This document shows, in pieces, positions 11,901 to 22,067 of a DNA stretch of 64,000 bases. Source of the stretch: Eopsaltria australis. Taxonomy: Eukaryota; Chordata; Aves; Passeriformes; Petroicidae. Both the position numbers and the translations under genes were made by a program. The stretch spans positions 1 through 64,000 of the forward strand of contig JAVTVJ010001768.1 in NCBI GenBank assembly GCA_034509425.1, given 5' to 3'. The notes below the pieces were generated by a model, which ran no database searches, had not been told where the DNA came from, and saw nothing but the letters and a program-made list of their open reading frames with translations. Each line of letters begins with the position of its first letter. Position 1 is the first letter of the stretch.

Positions 11901-13573
11901 TGTGTCCCAGGGGCTCCTGGAGCCATCAAGAGCTCCCTCCCTGTCCAGTTCAAGTGATGATGCTGTGCAGGGGCATCAGGGGTGAAAAGAATCCAACCCC
12001 TCAGCTTGGGAGCCAGATGGGTGTGAGGGAGGGCAAAGGGAAGAAGGATGAGGATGTATCAAGGGTGCAGAGAGGATAATGCTGCTTGTCCACCTCAAAG
12101 ACAGCACCTACAGAGAGAGCAGTGCCACGGCCTCTGTGCGAGGACACCATCCATTCCCCTGCCCACCCACCACCAAGACCTCTTGTGTTCACAGTCTACA
12201 TTTCTCAGACAAATGTGTTGACTCTGGAAAGCTGCAGGGGCCTTGCGATGTCTTCAAGCACAATTGCAAAGCCTCTTACTTTGATATCCAAAGGGACATC
12301 CAGGAAGGCCTCATAGGAGTCAGAAATGGCTTTGCAGCTGAAGCAGGTGACTGGAAGGAAAAATCCAAACACTGAGCAATGGGGAGCTGGCTGACATTGC
12401 CCATTTACACGTGTTTTACCTCTCCCACCAGCCCCAGGACCAAGTGTCCGGCACAGGCAGACAGAAGGGCACAGGCAATGTTAAAGGGAGCAGGATTTGT
12501 GGAAACGTACCTCTGGATCTCAGAAAGCCCCCAAATATTTGATGGACAATGGTAGTGGATTGAGAAGAGATGTCCAAGCTGCAAACAAGTGATAAGACAG
12601 AGTTTTGCTTTGCCTGAAGGCCCTCGCTTCAGGTTTCCCTTGGTGGCAGCACATGAAGCAGTCCAAAGGGCTCAGAACTCTCTTAGGGTGATTTGCTTGT
12701 GCTTACTCGCTGCTCGCACTCAGACAAGCACTCTGCATGGCATTGACAGTGCAGCACAAGAAGTCGTGGGCATCTTCCTCCCTGCCAGGCTGGAAATGTT
12801 CTCCTATGCCTAAGAAAGAAGATGTTTGTAGTTCTCTCACACAAGGAGGGAAGAAAAGCTGTCAAAGCACCTGGAATGACTCACGTCTGAAAACCCTGAG
12901 GACAGCCAGGGGCAGGATGGCACTGACAGGGGAATGCAGGACCTGGTTAACGTGTCTTTCCATGGTGCACATCATGCAGAAACCTTGCTGCTGACCTGAA
13001 GAAGGAGGCAAGGTTAGCAAAATGTCCCCAGCAGTGGGATACTCCTCCTCTTCCACTCCCATCCGGTGTGACACTCCACTCCTCCCAATGGCCCCAGTGA
13101 TCCCAGAGCATTTTAGCATGCAGAAAATGTTCTTAAGAAGAATGCTAAACTGACAGAAGTTTTCTGTGGAATAAGCCAAGAGGGTTTAACTTGCAGGAAT
13201 GGAGACCTGGAGCTAGAAAGAGCTTCCTACATGTAGAATAAAACAAGTAGCTTCTAGGCTTGAGTGTTCAAAGAACATAAACTCGTGGGGCTGACAAAGG
13301 GCTGCTGTTCTCCTACATCAAACTCCAGCTCCTCCGGGGAATCTTGGGGATTTGATTTTCAAGGAGATGTTGCTGCAAGCACTCACAGGCCCGGCTGTGC
13401 TCTCGGGAGAGCAGGTAGTTGGCCAGTGGGGGGGTGTAGGTCAAGCACTGCAGGACAGCATTGAGGAAGCACGTGTTGCCCACGTTGAAGAGCCCTGCCC
13501 CAGCACTCTGTCTCTGCTGCCACGCCATGCAAATCTTCTCCGGTGGAAACAGGATCATTTTTGGAGGAGCCAT
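8938..13573 (-). CDS. USP42-like ubiquitin-specific protease, 11 coding exons, 519 aa
   Basis: This is a cysteine protease of the USP family (peptidase C19) that would remove ubiquitin from proteins. Exons on the minus strand are 13387-13573 (spliced exon to 13587), 12885-12995, 12707-12809, 12511-12578, 12280-12350, 11659-11741, 11319-11430, 10849-10989, 10549-10649, 9655-9793 and 8938-9381. All have GT/AG edges and compatible phases, and they join into one stop-free frame of 1,560 nt. The Cys box [10 protein letters not shown] puts the nucleophile at C35. CxxC zinc pairs lie at C159/C162 and C203/C206. The His box GGHYFCY gives H286, and YQMDDE gives D303. The EDAHDFL motif is present. The exon 1 segment (APPK...LFPPEKIC) and the FCMMCTM segment resemble USP42 more than USP36. 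Human USP42 exceeds 1,300 aa, so the tail is very short. Basic clusters at 447-450 and 477-480 could be nuclear signals. The ATG used is inside an exon preceded by a splice acceptor, so an upstream coding exon may be missing or unrecognised. Confidence 0.85.
10003..10360 (-). mobile_element. CR1 LINE 3' fragment in a USP42-like intron
   Basis: On the minus strand the segment encodes a frame with the [20 protein letters not shown] stretch, the C-terminal part of the avian CR1 reverse-transcriptase protein. On the plus strand it shows the familiar TTTGGGTTGGAAGGGACC end. It sits between the exon ending at 10,549 and the exon beginning at 9,793, in the same orientation as the host gene. Units 3 and 4 carry it at the same position (43,364-43,721 and 54,660-55,017), so it predates the array. 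Confidence 0.85.
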
Positions 13574-13587
13574 TCCCTCGGCAATGA

Positions 13588-15775
13588 CTGCAGAGGAATT
13601 CCATTTGAAAAGAGAGGAGATGAGGAACAAAAGCACATTTCAACTTGGAGTTCTCTACACAAGCACTCAGCACAACCAGCTGCAACCTTCGACTCAGGAT
13701 CAGGGGAAGCCTAGCGCTGCCATTGAAATTTACTGGTTTGGAAAAGTCTGTTCCCCTGCTTACTCTGCCAAGAGTCCAACAAACCCAGACTCTGATTTCT
13801 GGGCCTCACACTAGCTCCCTTTCTCACTGGAGCTGCAGACTGGGTTATCAGGTCAAGCTTGCCCTGATTGAAACTGATTGTAATTTCTTGAAAACAAGCA
13901 AGTGCTGAACACAGAAGGTAATTCAAGGATGTCAGACCTCTCTGTGAGCAATGATGGTTCAAGGTCTTGTACACAGTGGTAAAAGACAAAAGGTCTTTTC
14001 CTGTGATGAAACAAACACCTGTGTCAGCCTGGCTGCTCTCAAGAAACATCCCAGAGTGAACTCTGGTTGTGAGCGCATCATTCTGGGATCTGAGCACCAG
14101 CCCTGTCAGCTGTCTCTGGGCATTCACAAAACCCAAACCTGCTGGTGAAGCTGTTACTCACAGGACTCGCTCCCTGTCGTGGCCATTGCCTCTCTCAGGA
14201 ACAGAGGGCAAAGCTCGGGAACAGAAGAGATCAGTCTCAATCCAATCACCTGATTGCAAAGAAATTACTGTAAGTCAGCAAAAGGATAAAAACTCCAGAC
14301 AGTTGCAGTGGTGCCTGTACTAGCTGCAGGCTCACAGCCCCAGGATCAGTGAGAGAGCCCCAGCTCACAGCAGGCTCAGAGGTCCCTCTGAAGTGCTCCA
14401 GAGCATTGTTAGCGTCTCTGAAGAGGCCCTGCTGCTGCTCTCCTCTCACTGCAGCAGCAGCAGCAGCAGAGCTCTGGCTTTCCCACTCCTCTGCAGGAGT
14501 GACCAGCTCTCAGCCATTAATTTAACTCCTGCCTCTGCTGCTCTCCTTTTCCTGTCTCACTCCCTCCTGCAGCAGTCAGGGTGGGCTTTTTGCCACTCTG
14601 CGCTGAGCCCAGCCCCTCAGACTACAGTCACCCCCTATTCACCTATCCCAGGCTGGAGTCAAGAAAGAAGAATCAGCAAACAGGAGCTCTAGCCTAGCCT
14701 GTGTCTGAGCAGCTACAAAGGTATAACAGCTCAGCCTTCAGCTAGGGAGGTATAAAGCAGCCTAGACTTTCATCCCACATCTCCTTCCTCTACAAGAGTC
14801 TATCCCAAGAGTCAAATCATAACTACCTTGGAGAGGATGAAAGCTGAGGAGGGCAGTGAACAATAAATTTGTTCAAAAGGCCGGTGAGTGGCAAAGGAAG
14901 AAGCTGAGTGATCCTGAAGGCCAGCTCTCTTGTTAGCCTGCTTCCAGGACTGCCAGCACTGGGCAAGTGAGGTCACGTTCACTGCACAGGTTCCACACCT
15001 CTGCCCCTCTGTGACATAGGGGACGTGTCTCTGTGAGACCACGGAACCACCTGGGCACAGGAACCCTCATGGCTCCTCTGGTAGGTGGAAGTCACTGGGC
15101 CTCCTCCTGTGCTGCTGATGAAGGGGGATTCATTGGCTCCTTCTCCAAAGCACAGAGCCCAGTGAGCACAGCCTGCCCAGAGCTGTCACAGGCCTGGCCA
15201 CAGCTCTGCCTGCCACACAGGCTGAGGGGATTTCTGCTCCACTCCCCCCAGGCTCAGAGCTGTGCCTGTGGGGCTAACGTGAAAAAGCACCCCAGCTCTC
15301 ACTGGGTCATTTCCAATTAATTTTCCCTGCCTAGGGGCTGGCCCTGGGCTGGCACCACCAAAGGGACCCTCGAGAGGCTGCTCTGGGAGGGCCTTGGCTG
15401 GCTGCCCTCACCCAGCTGCTGTCTCTCCTGAGCAGCTTTTTAGCAGCTTCATATTCACTCCTCTGTGAATTGGGTGAATTCCTCCCTCCAGGCTTGCTTT
15501 GGCTTTGATCAGGCACAGCTTCAGCCACATTCCCTCTCAGGATGCCTGCAGGCAGTTCTCTTCCTGCTGCACTTGACCCACGTGGTTTTGGAATATCCTC
15601 TGGACACCTGGAGTTCTGAGCAGCCTCTGGGCAGCAGGCAGTGGGTGTTTCTTGTGCTCCAAGGAGGCAGCTGGTTGCTATTCACCCCTGAAGCCTCAGG
15701 ATTTTAGCTTTTGTATTTTTCATGCATTTGTAATCCTGCAGTTCTTTAGTGTACAACTCTAAACTCCATATCCAG
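13588..15775. other. 5' flank of the unit 1 USP42-like gene
   Basis: This stretch lies upstream of the first recognised coding exon and should hold the promoter, 5' UTR and any N-terminal coding exon. A minus-strand open frame at 14,246-14,449 has a weak likeness to the N-terminal region of USP42, but no donor of the right phase was found. A CAG trinucleotide run near 14,451-14,468 has six repeats here, five in unit 3 and six in unit 4. No other gene was recognised. Equivalent stretches are 46,948-49,130 and 58,243-60,428. Confidence 0.5.
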
Positions 15776-16138
15776 TGTCAGCTCCTGCTCTCCCATTTGG
15801 GTCAGACACAACAATTCCTCTCCAGGCCTGGCAATCAAGGACACCTGGCTGTCTCAGGCCCTGAGAAATGGAAGCAAAAGTGACTTTGCAGGGAGCAAAC
15901 TTGGGGTAAATTACTTCATTACCTGAAACTGTAATTGCAAGATGAACCCCCAATATGCAAATGGCCCAAACTTATAAAAGTGTGAAAACCCGTGACCTGC
16001 GGTCCATTTTTGGGTGTAGCCCCTGGAGGGCTTTGTCTGCCCTAAATGTACCTGAAAGCCCTTCAATAAATAGAACTGCTTTTTATTCCCTTCATTCTGT
16101 CTGGCCTCTGTTTTTTGGGTAGTCCTGAAAAGGCATCA
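15776..16138 (+). mobile_element. Short LTR-like element, plus orientation
   Basis: The segment begins TGTCAGCTCC and ends AAGGCATCA. It contains CTTATAAAAG near 15,971 and CAATAAATAG near 16,065 followed by a T-rich, CTGTCTGGCC-containing tail, the U3-R-U5 order of a retroviral LTR. It recurs at 49,131-49,492 and 60,429-60,790. No internal region or target-site duplication was identified. The 16,139-16,430 remainder is non-coding. Confidence 0.5.
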
Positions 16139-16430
16139 CCCCCACTTGCAGTGGCTGCTTTGGCCCCTGCCCAGCCTTGGGCCACCAAGTTTCACCCACT
16201 TCTGTCCCAAGGCAGTGACACAGACCCACAGCAAGGATGGCTCTGGGAGATCAGGGCCCACCAAACACCCTCCTGCTGCTGGGGACAGTCTGAGGCACGG
16301 GCAGGAGGGGCCAGAACCACCCCAGAACTGGAGCAATTCACCCCATTTGCATTTATGTTCACTCAGGAATTATGTTGAAAGGAACGAGGGACTTTTCTTT
16401 ACAAACAAACTGTGGGTTTGCTGGTGGATG

Positions 16431-18074
16431 TTTTAAGGATTGATATGGAGGTGAACCAATTAAAAAGTTGATTTGCCTTCGGGGAAAAAACTATAAATAA
16501 GTAGAAACTTCTTGAAGTTCTTTTTCTTTTTGGACCTGCTGCTGTGTAGAGAGGAGCATCTCCTGCTTCTCTCCCTGCTAAGGCCTCAGCCCCCCCCTCC
16601 TTCCAAGGAGGGATGGGGGGGGAAGAGAGGTTTTATGGCAGCCGTGCCGCTGCAGCCGGGAATGGGGGAGGAAACGGCTGGAATGTTCAGCAGATCCAGC
16701 TCAGCCGGTGTGTCAGCTACACGGGACAGGGCCAGGCCCCTGCTCCGGGCCAGGCAAGGACCGGGCCGCACTCCATCCAGCTCGGGCCAGGCCCTGCCCT
16801 GTCACCCCGGGCCCAGATGGCCCCAGCAGGCCGAGCCAGCTCCGCAGAGCCGGGCACAGAGACTCTGAGAGCTTCTGCCATCCAGCTCGGACCTTTCTGA
16901 GCCAAGCACAGAGACTCTGAGAGCTTCTGCCATCCAGCTCGGACCTTTCTGAGCCAAGCACAGAGACTCTGAGAGCTTCTGCCATCCAGCTCGGACCTTT
17001 CTGAGCCAAGCACAGAGACTCTGAGAGCTTCTGCCATCCAGCTCGGACCTTTCTGAGCCAAGCACAGAGACTCTGAGAGCTTCTGCCATCCAGCTCGGGC
17101 CTGTTCAAACAGCCCGGCAGAGAGCACGGGATCCTCACACTGCCAGAGAGAGAGAGACAGAGATTAACTCTCTCCATGCCTGGACTCAACTTACAGACAC
17201 CCATCCTTCCTCGCAAAGAGAACAACAAGTGAGGACATCTACAGAAATGCAACATAAAGACTTTACAGTCAGTGAGGAAAGCAGAACTGATACCTACACG
17301 GAGCTGCATGAGAAGTACTTCAAGAGTGAAGCTAAAAACTCTTTTAGAGAACCATAGTTGAAGACTGAGCTAATAAATTCTCTGTAATATATGAAGATAT
17401 AGTCCAAAAAGGGAATGTGAAGTTCTTATTGCAGCCAATAAACTAAAATACCTGGGTAAAGACAAGGAAGTGTTGAAAAAGTACAGCCTGATGAGAAACC
17501 TGAACCAAGAGAGAGGAGAGGCTGTAACCCAGAGCCCTGGTCCCCGGGGGAATGCCAGAGAACCTGACTTGTCAGGAGAGCCGGTGTTGCTAAGCACAAA
17601 AGAAAAGATTTTCTTTGTTACTGCAATTGAACTGTGCATCCTTAAAACACGTACCCCATAGACTGTTCAGAACCCACCGTAGTGGCTGTGGGAAGGCTAC
17701 TAGTGTAAGAAAGATCCACCATTAAGCTAGACTTTGCTCCAGGCGGTGGCTAATAATGAAGCAGAAGACCCATAAAAACTGTATTTTTCTTACACAAAAT
17801 CCATGGTGTCAACAAAATAAACTTCTCTCCCTAAATGAACTGGAACAAGAGCTATTTCTGAGGTAGTAAACTGACTGGAAGTCAAAGTGTTGTCTTTTGT
17901 GTATTGTCAAAGAGAATGAAATAGAGAAGTGAGAGAAAGAGAAGTAGTCTGAAGAGTTTGTTCTAGTTTTTCTTTTTTTCTTTTTCCCTTTGTCTTAAGT
18001 AGATTAATAAAGTTTCTTTGTACTTTATAAAGTTTGAGCCTGCTTTGCCTACTCCTAATCCTCATCTCACAACA
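16431..18074 (+). mobile_element. LTR-like element, type b, unit 2
   Basis: Same element as 5,266-6,798 in plus orientation, with CCAATTAAAAAG, a TATAAATAAG box near 16,491, and AATAAAG near 18,007. It differs by about 170 extra bases at roughly 17,345-17,512 and by five minisatellite copies. Sequence immediately left of 16,431 (16,370-16,430) differs from that left of 5,367 and may be the true 5' part of this LTR type. Confidence 0.45.
16854..17098. repeat. 52-bp minisatellite, five copies
   Basis: Copies start at 16,854, 16,906, 16,958, 17,010 and 17,062. This is the longest of the five arrays of this repeat in the window. Confidence 0.95.
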
Positions 18075-18732
18075 AACAAGCAAGTAATTTCAGTAAGTGT
18101 ACTAGCATTTAACCACAAACCTGAATAAGCAAACTGAAACCACTACAGTGGGATTATCTGTGCTCATGAGGCAATTCTTTCCCCATCCAGAGGATGACAG
18201 CCTGAGCTCAGATATTCAACTGTGCTTTAAGCTTCTTCACCAAATCTCTCTGTTCTCCATGACTGTTGGGTGTATATTTTTGGGCATGTCACCAGAGTCT
18301 TACATTCCCTTTAGAGTGACCCCACATTGATTTTAGAGAAAACATGCATGGTTTCTTTTGCCACGGAATAGACATCGACACATGCAGTATGATCAAGTTT
18401 CTTGTCCTGCTCCAAGCCCTGGCAGAGCTGATCAACATTTAGCAAGGTTTGTCACAAGTTGCTACAGTGGGAAAGCAACTTAGGAAAATTCCTGAAGCTT
18501 TAAGTTTTGCTCAAAAACTGTAATCAACCTGGAGATGCTTCAGTGGTCTCAGACCTGGAAGAGAGGTTTATTGCTGAAGCTGGACACAAGGAATGCACAA
18601 TTTATGAACCACAAGGTCATCATGCAGAAGCCTGGGATAAAGAGGAAACTAAGAAAGACAACTCAGCAATAGTACTGTAATCCCATTGTCCTGCCTACAG
18701 AGTTAATGTCTTCTCAGTCGCTCTTCCAGTGC

Positions 18733-19245
18733 TGTGGTTTGGATTTGGAATGAGAATGGTGTTGAGAACACCATGTTGAGAAGGTTTGGGTTTTGCCAAG
18801 TCGTGTTTATCCTGAGTCAAGGACTTTGTTTTTCCTTGTCTCCTGCTCTGCCACTGGGAGGATCCCAAAAGAACCTGCCAGGGAGCACAGCTGGCACAGG
18901 GGACCTAAACTGACCAAAGGGACATTTCACACCACACAACATCGTGCCTGGGATATAAACTGGGAGGAATTGCCCAAAAGGGCAGCTGATCTTGCCTGGG
19001 GAAGGAGGCTCTGGCATCAGTCACCAATGGTGTGCAATTGCATCACTTGTTTGGTTCCTTCTCATTATCATTATTCATTACTACTATTGTTGTATTTTAT
19101 TTCAATTATTAAACTCTTCTTAATTTGACACACAAGTTTAACTTCAAATCTGCTCCCCATTCCACCAGTATGGGGGGGGCGGGAGGAAGAGGTGGTTGAG
19201 CAAGCAGCTGCGTGGTGCTTAATTTCCATCTTGGTTTCAACCACA
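18733..19245 (+). mobile_element. Avian ERVL-type solo LTR, unit 2
   Basis: Orthologous in position to 7,459-7,972. TGTGGTTTGG and AACCACA ends, GGATATAAACTGG box near 18,952, and ATTAAACTCTTC region are retained. Confidence 0.75.
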
Positions 19246-19980
19246 ATACCTCTCTCTATCTGGGGAAGAGATAATAAAAAGACTGAAAACGTGGACTAAT
19301 TAGCACGAGAAGCAAGAAGTCAATAAGAAGAAAGAAGCAATAGAAGACAGAACACTAATTAATGAGGAGCATGATGCAATTTATAGCCAATGAACGTTCA
19401 TTTCTTTGGTTGCTAAAATGTATAAATAGTGCAAAGTTCTGAAAGTGTGTCTGCGTGTTTAGAGGAGGGCTGTACTAAAGCAATGTGTGCTTTCTAATGC
19501 TAAAAGTGGCATCAGAGAGCTTGATTGATCCTGATGTTTGCAGTGACAGTGCTGGCTATGACACTTTGGTCCGGCAGCTCTCAGCATTCTCTAACACTAA
19601 AAACAGGAGACCCTCCTTGCTGAAGCCATTGCTGGGAAGGTGTCAACAGCACACAGCTGGAGCTGCTGTATCCCTGCTCAGGCAGAGGGTCCTGCTCCAG
19701 CTGGCACAGCCCCCCCAAGCACCCCTGACAGTCCATCACTTCAGACTCTAAAAGCCCTGTCCCACTCTGGAACAGGACAGACTCCTAATACCCCCCTTCT
19801 CAGAGTGTGTGTGGACATTCCTCCCTTGACTGCGGACACCCAGCAAGGTTTTGCCTTGAGACTCAGAAAAAGAAACATGGCCAGGGCGTTGGCAAGGGTA
19901 AATAATATCAATCTCTACTTAACCTTTATTTTTCTAAATTTAATGTAACTGCTTACAAATACTGTTCTGTACTAAGAACA

Positions 19981-20143
19981 ATAACTATCTACAACGTGAA
20001 TATCTATCTACAATGTGAATATCTACAACGTGAATATCTATCTACAACGTGAATATCTATCTACAACGTGAATATCTATCTACAACGTGAATATCTATCT
20101 ACAACGTGTGACTATCTATGTATCTATCTACAACGTGAAATAA
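19981..20143. repeat. 19-bp minisatellite, unit 2 variant
   Basis: About seven or eight repeats of the form CTATCTACAACGTGAATAT, some imperfect. The period matches the unit 1 array but the motif carries ACGTGAATAT where unit 1 has ATGGGAATCC, so each array probably grew separately from a single ancestral copy. Confidence 0.9.
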
Positions 20144-20463
20144 AGAATTCTAATTAAAGCCTTTTAGCCTGATCATTAGCATCACCATCAATTTCAATAA
20201 AATATTCCCTCATGCTTGAGATGGTGTGCAGAAAACAAGGAGACCTTGGCTAAAAAACGCAGTGCTAATCTTCCATTGTGCTTCAGCCAGGACCACAGCC
20301 TGAGCCCAGCAGTGCCAGAGTGCCTTGAGTGCTTCTCTGGGCATCTCTGGGGCATGGAAACCCTCCTGTTCCTCGCTGAAGGGCGGTGCTTTGAGCACTG
20401 CACACAGCGGCTGCGGAGACCGTAGCCCAGCCCTGGGCATCTCCTCTGCCCTCTCCGCCTCGC

Positions 20464-21319
20464 TCAGGTTTGCTGCCGAGCAGCCCTGAGCACTGCAGCC
20501 CGCTTCAAGCTGCTGCTGGAGGGCTCTGGAGCTGCACTGCCAACAGGGCTTTGGTCCCAGCATGCAGGACTCGCTGTCTGCATCCTCCTCTTCTTGGCTG
20601 GCGGTTTGTAGTCCGTGTGCTGCACGAAGCGGCTGCGGAGGTCGTAGCCGCCCCGCACGGATCCGCTCATCCCCCTCTTCCTCTTCTCCGGAGCAGCCTC
20701 GGGGGCACGAGCCCCCTCCAAGCTTCTGTTGGAAGGCTCTGGAGCTGCATCATCCCCGGGAGCTTGGCCACAGCTTGGAGGGTCAGCTTCCCTCTCTGTG
20801 GAGTGCTCACAGCCCCTGGTGCCCACAGAGGAGCTGTGGCCATCACTGCCCAGCAGCTGGGATCTCTTCAAGGCCTGCTCGCTGCCAGGCTCCTCCAGCA
20901 CCACATCCTGCAAAGAGAGCAGTGAAGAGTTCCTGCCCTTCTCTCCTCAAAGGACCAGGGTCAGTGGGGAACCCCCAGAAGGTCTGAGAGTGGACATTTC
21001 AGAGCCGCCAAAGAGCCAAAGGTGCACAAATGGCATGGATCCAGGCGGGATGCTTTGAGAGGAAGCAGCACTGTGGCTGTGAAAATGCTGCAGTGTGGCA
21101 GAGGGAGAAGGAGAAATGCTGAGCTCCTAGAAGGAAATCCAATGCCCCTCTAGTGCCCTGACCCACGTCCCCAGAGTTACCTTGGTGCTGCCAGGCAAAC
21201 CCTGAGGGCCAACAGAAGCCACCTGCTTGCTGCTGGCTGCCCACTGACTGAGCAAGGAAGGGCTATATGGTGGTGCCGGTGAGGAAGAAGCCCTTTCTCC
21301 AATCTTCAGATCAGAGCAT
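20464..21319 (-). pseudogene. USP42-like gene fragment, last two exons only
   Basis: Exons 21181-21319 and 20464-20907 match the last two exons of the unit 1 gene, keep the reading frame and end at the same stop codon. They encode the non-catalytic C-terminal tail, including both basic clusters. The nine upstream exons, with the Cys and His boxes and the zinc ribbon, are absent because unit 2 stops at 21,436. No protease could be made from this copy alone. A new transcript starting in the neighbouring LTR is conceivable because the LTR also reads on the minus strand, but nothing in the sequence shows it. Confidence 0.85.
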
Positions 21320-21436
21320 CTGGAAAAAAAAAAAAGAATTATCTCAGTTTGGGGCTGTTGTTGCAGCCTTCTCAGGGATTCAGTGATTTTCTTGGAGAGG
21401 TTCCTATGTGAGAGAGAAAAATTAACCGAAGCCACT

Positions 21437-22067
21437 TGTTATTATTTTGTCCAGTGTCCCCGGCCTCCTGCCGGTGGTTGCCTTTTGCTGTCCGCTTGTC
21501 CTCCAATACCCTAACCCTGAGGTGGGCAGACGAGGGAACCACAGGGGTTCAGCAGAAGCTAGAGGCGTCGGAGGGTCGAGGGTTATTCCTTTGGATCACC
21601 AGACTGGCAGCGAAGAAACAGGAGCGACTCTTAGCTCGGCAACAGAGAGGCTTTTATTCTGCTCTGGATCCGGGGGCCAAGAGCCCCGAACTGGCGTCGT
21701 GCATGAACTTAAATACAACAGAGTTAAACCAATCAAAGGTCGGGAGTGGGGAGGAGTTAGGGAGGGACTGGGGCATAACAACCATAGGGAAGAGAGGAAG
21801 GCAGGAGACAGGGGTGAACAACAAATCAACAACTGTGGAACACACAACTTTCCAGAACTGGGTATGAACTCAGAATAAGAGGGACAAACAATAAACCCAA
21901 TAACAATAAGGTAGGAGTAACTTGGGGAGTGGCCCTGTTAGGGGCTAAACCATTTCTAAGCTAAGCCTAGTTTCTAGGCTTGGGGGAACTCCTCAACAGG
22001 TGGACTAATCCACCAGGAACCAGCTACAGGTTTTAGGGGCCTCATCTCTAGAGAGACAACCCCAACA
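21437..22067 (-). repeat. 3' LTR of the provirus
   Basis: 631 bp with TG and CA ends. Read on the minus strand it has a TATTTAAG box near 21,713 and AATAAA at 21,653-21,658. It differs from the 5' LTR by about eleven substitutions and one 12-bp insertion at about 21,954-21,966. Confidence 0.92.

Larger units (their letters stand above)
5367..16430. repeat. Tandem unit 1 (11,064 bp)
   Basis: The unit begins at TTTTAAGGATTGATACTGAGG and the next unit begins with the same TTTTAAGGATTGATA motif at 16,431. In order it holds an LTR-like promoter segment, a 52-bp minisatellite, a non-coding stretch (6,800-7,458), an ERVL-type LTR, the 3' flank and 19-bp minisatellite, one complete minus-strand USP42-like gene with a CR1 fragment in an intron, a 5' flank, and a short LTR at 15,776-16,138. 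Homologous units start at 16,431, 38,602, 49,784 and 61,082. Confidence 0.95.
16431..21436. repeat. Tandem unit 2, truncated by a provirus
   Basis: Homologous to the first 4.5-5 kb of the other units, then it stops inside the intron between the last-but-two and last-but-one USP42-like exons. The break is at GCCACT, after which units 1, 3 and 4 continue with CATGGAAAATTCAG, whereas here the LTR of the provirus starts. About 6 kb of the unit, including nine coding exons with the catalytic residues, is missing and does not reappear on the far side of the provirus. Confidence 0.9.

Noticed and set aside
19981..20143. Regular short repeats as a possible CRISPR array
   Set aside because: Head-to-tail 19-bp repeats without unique spacers, in eukaryotic DNA.
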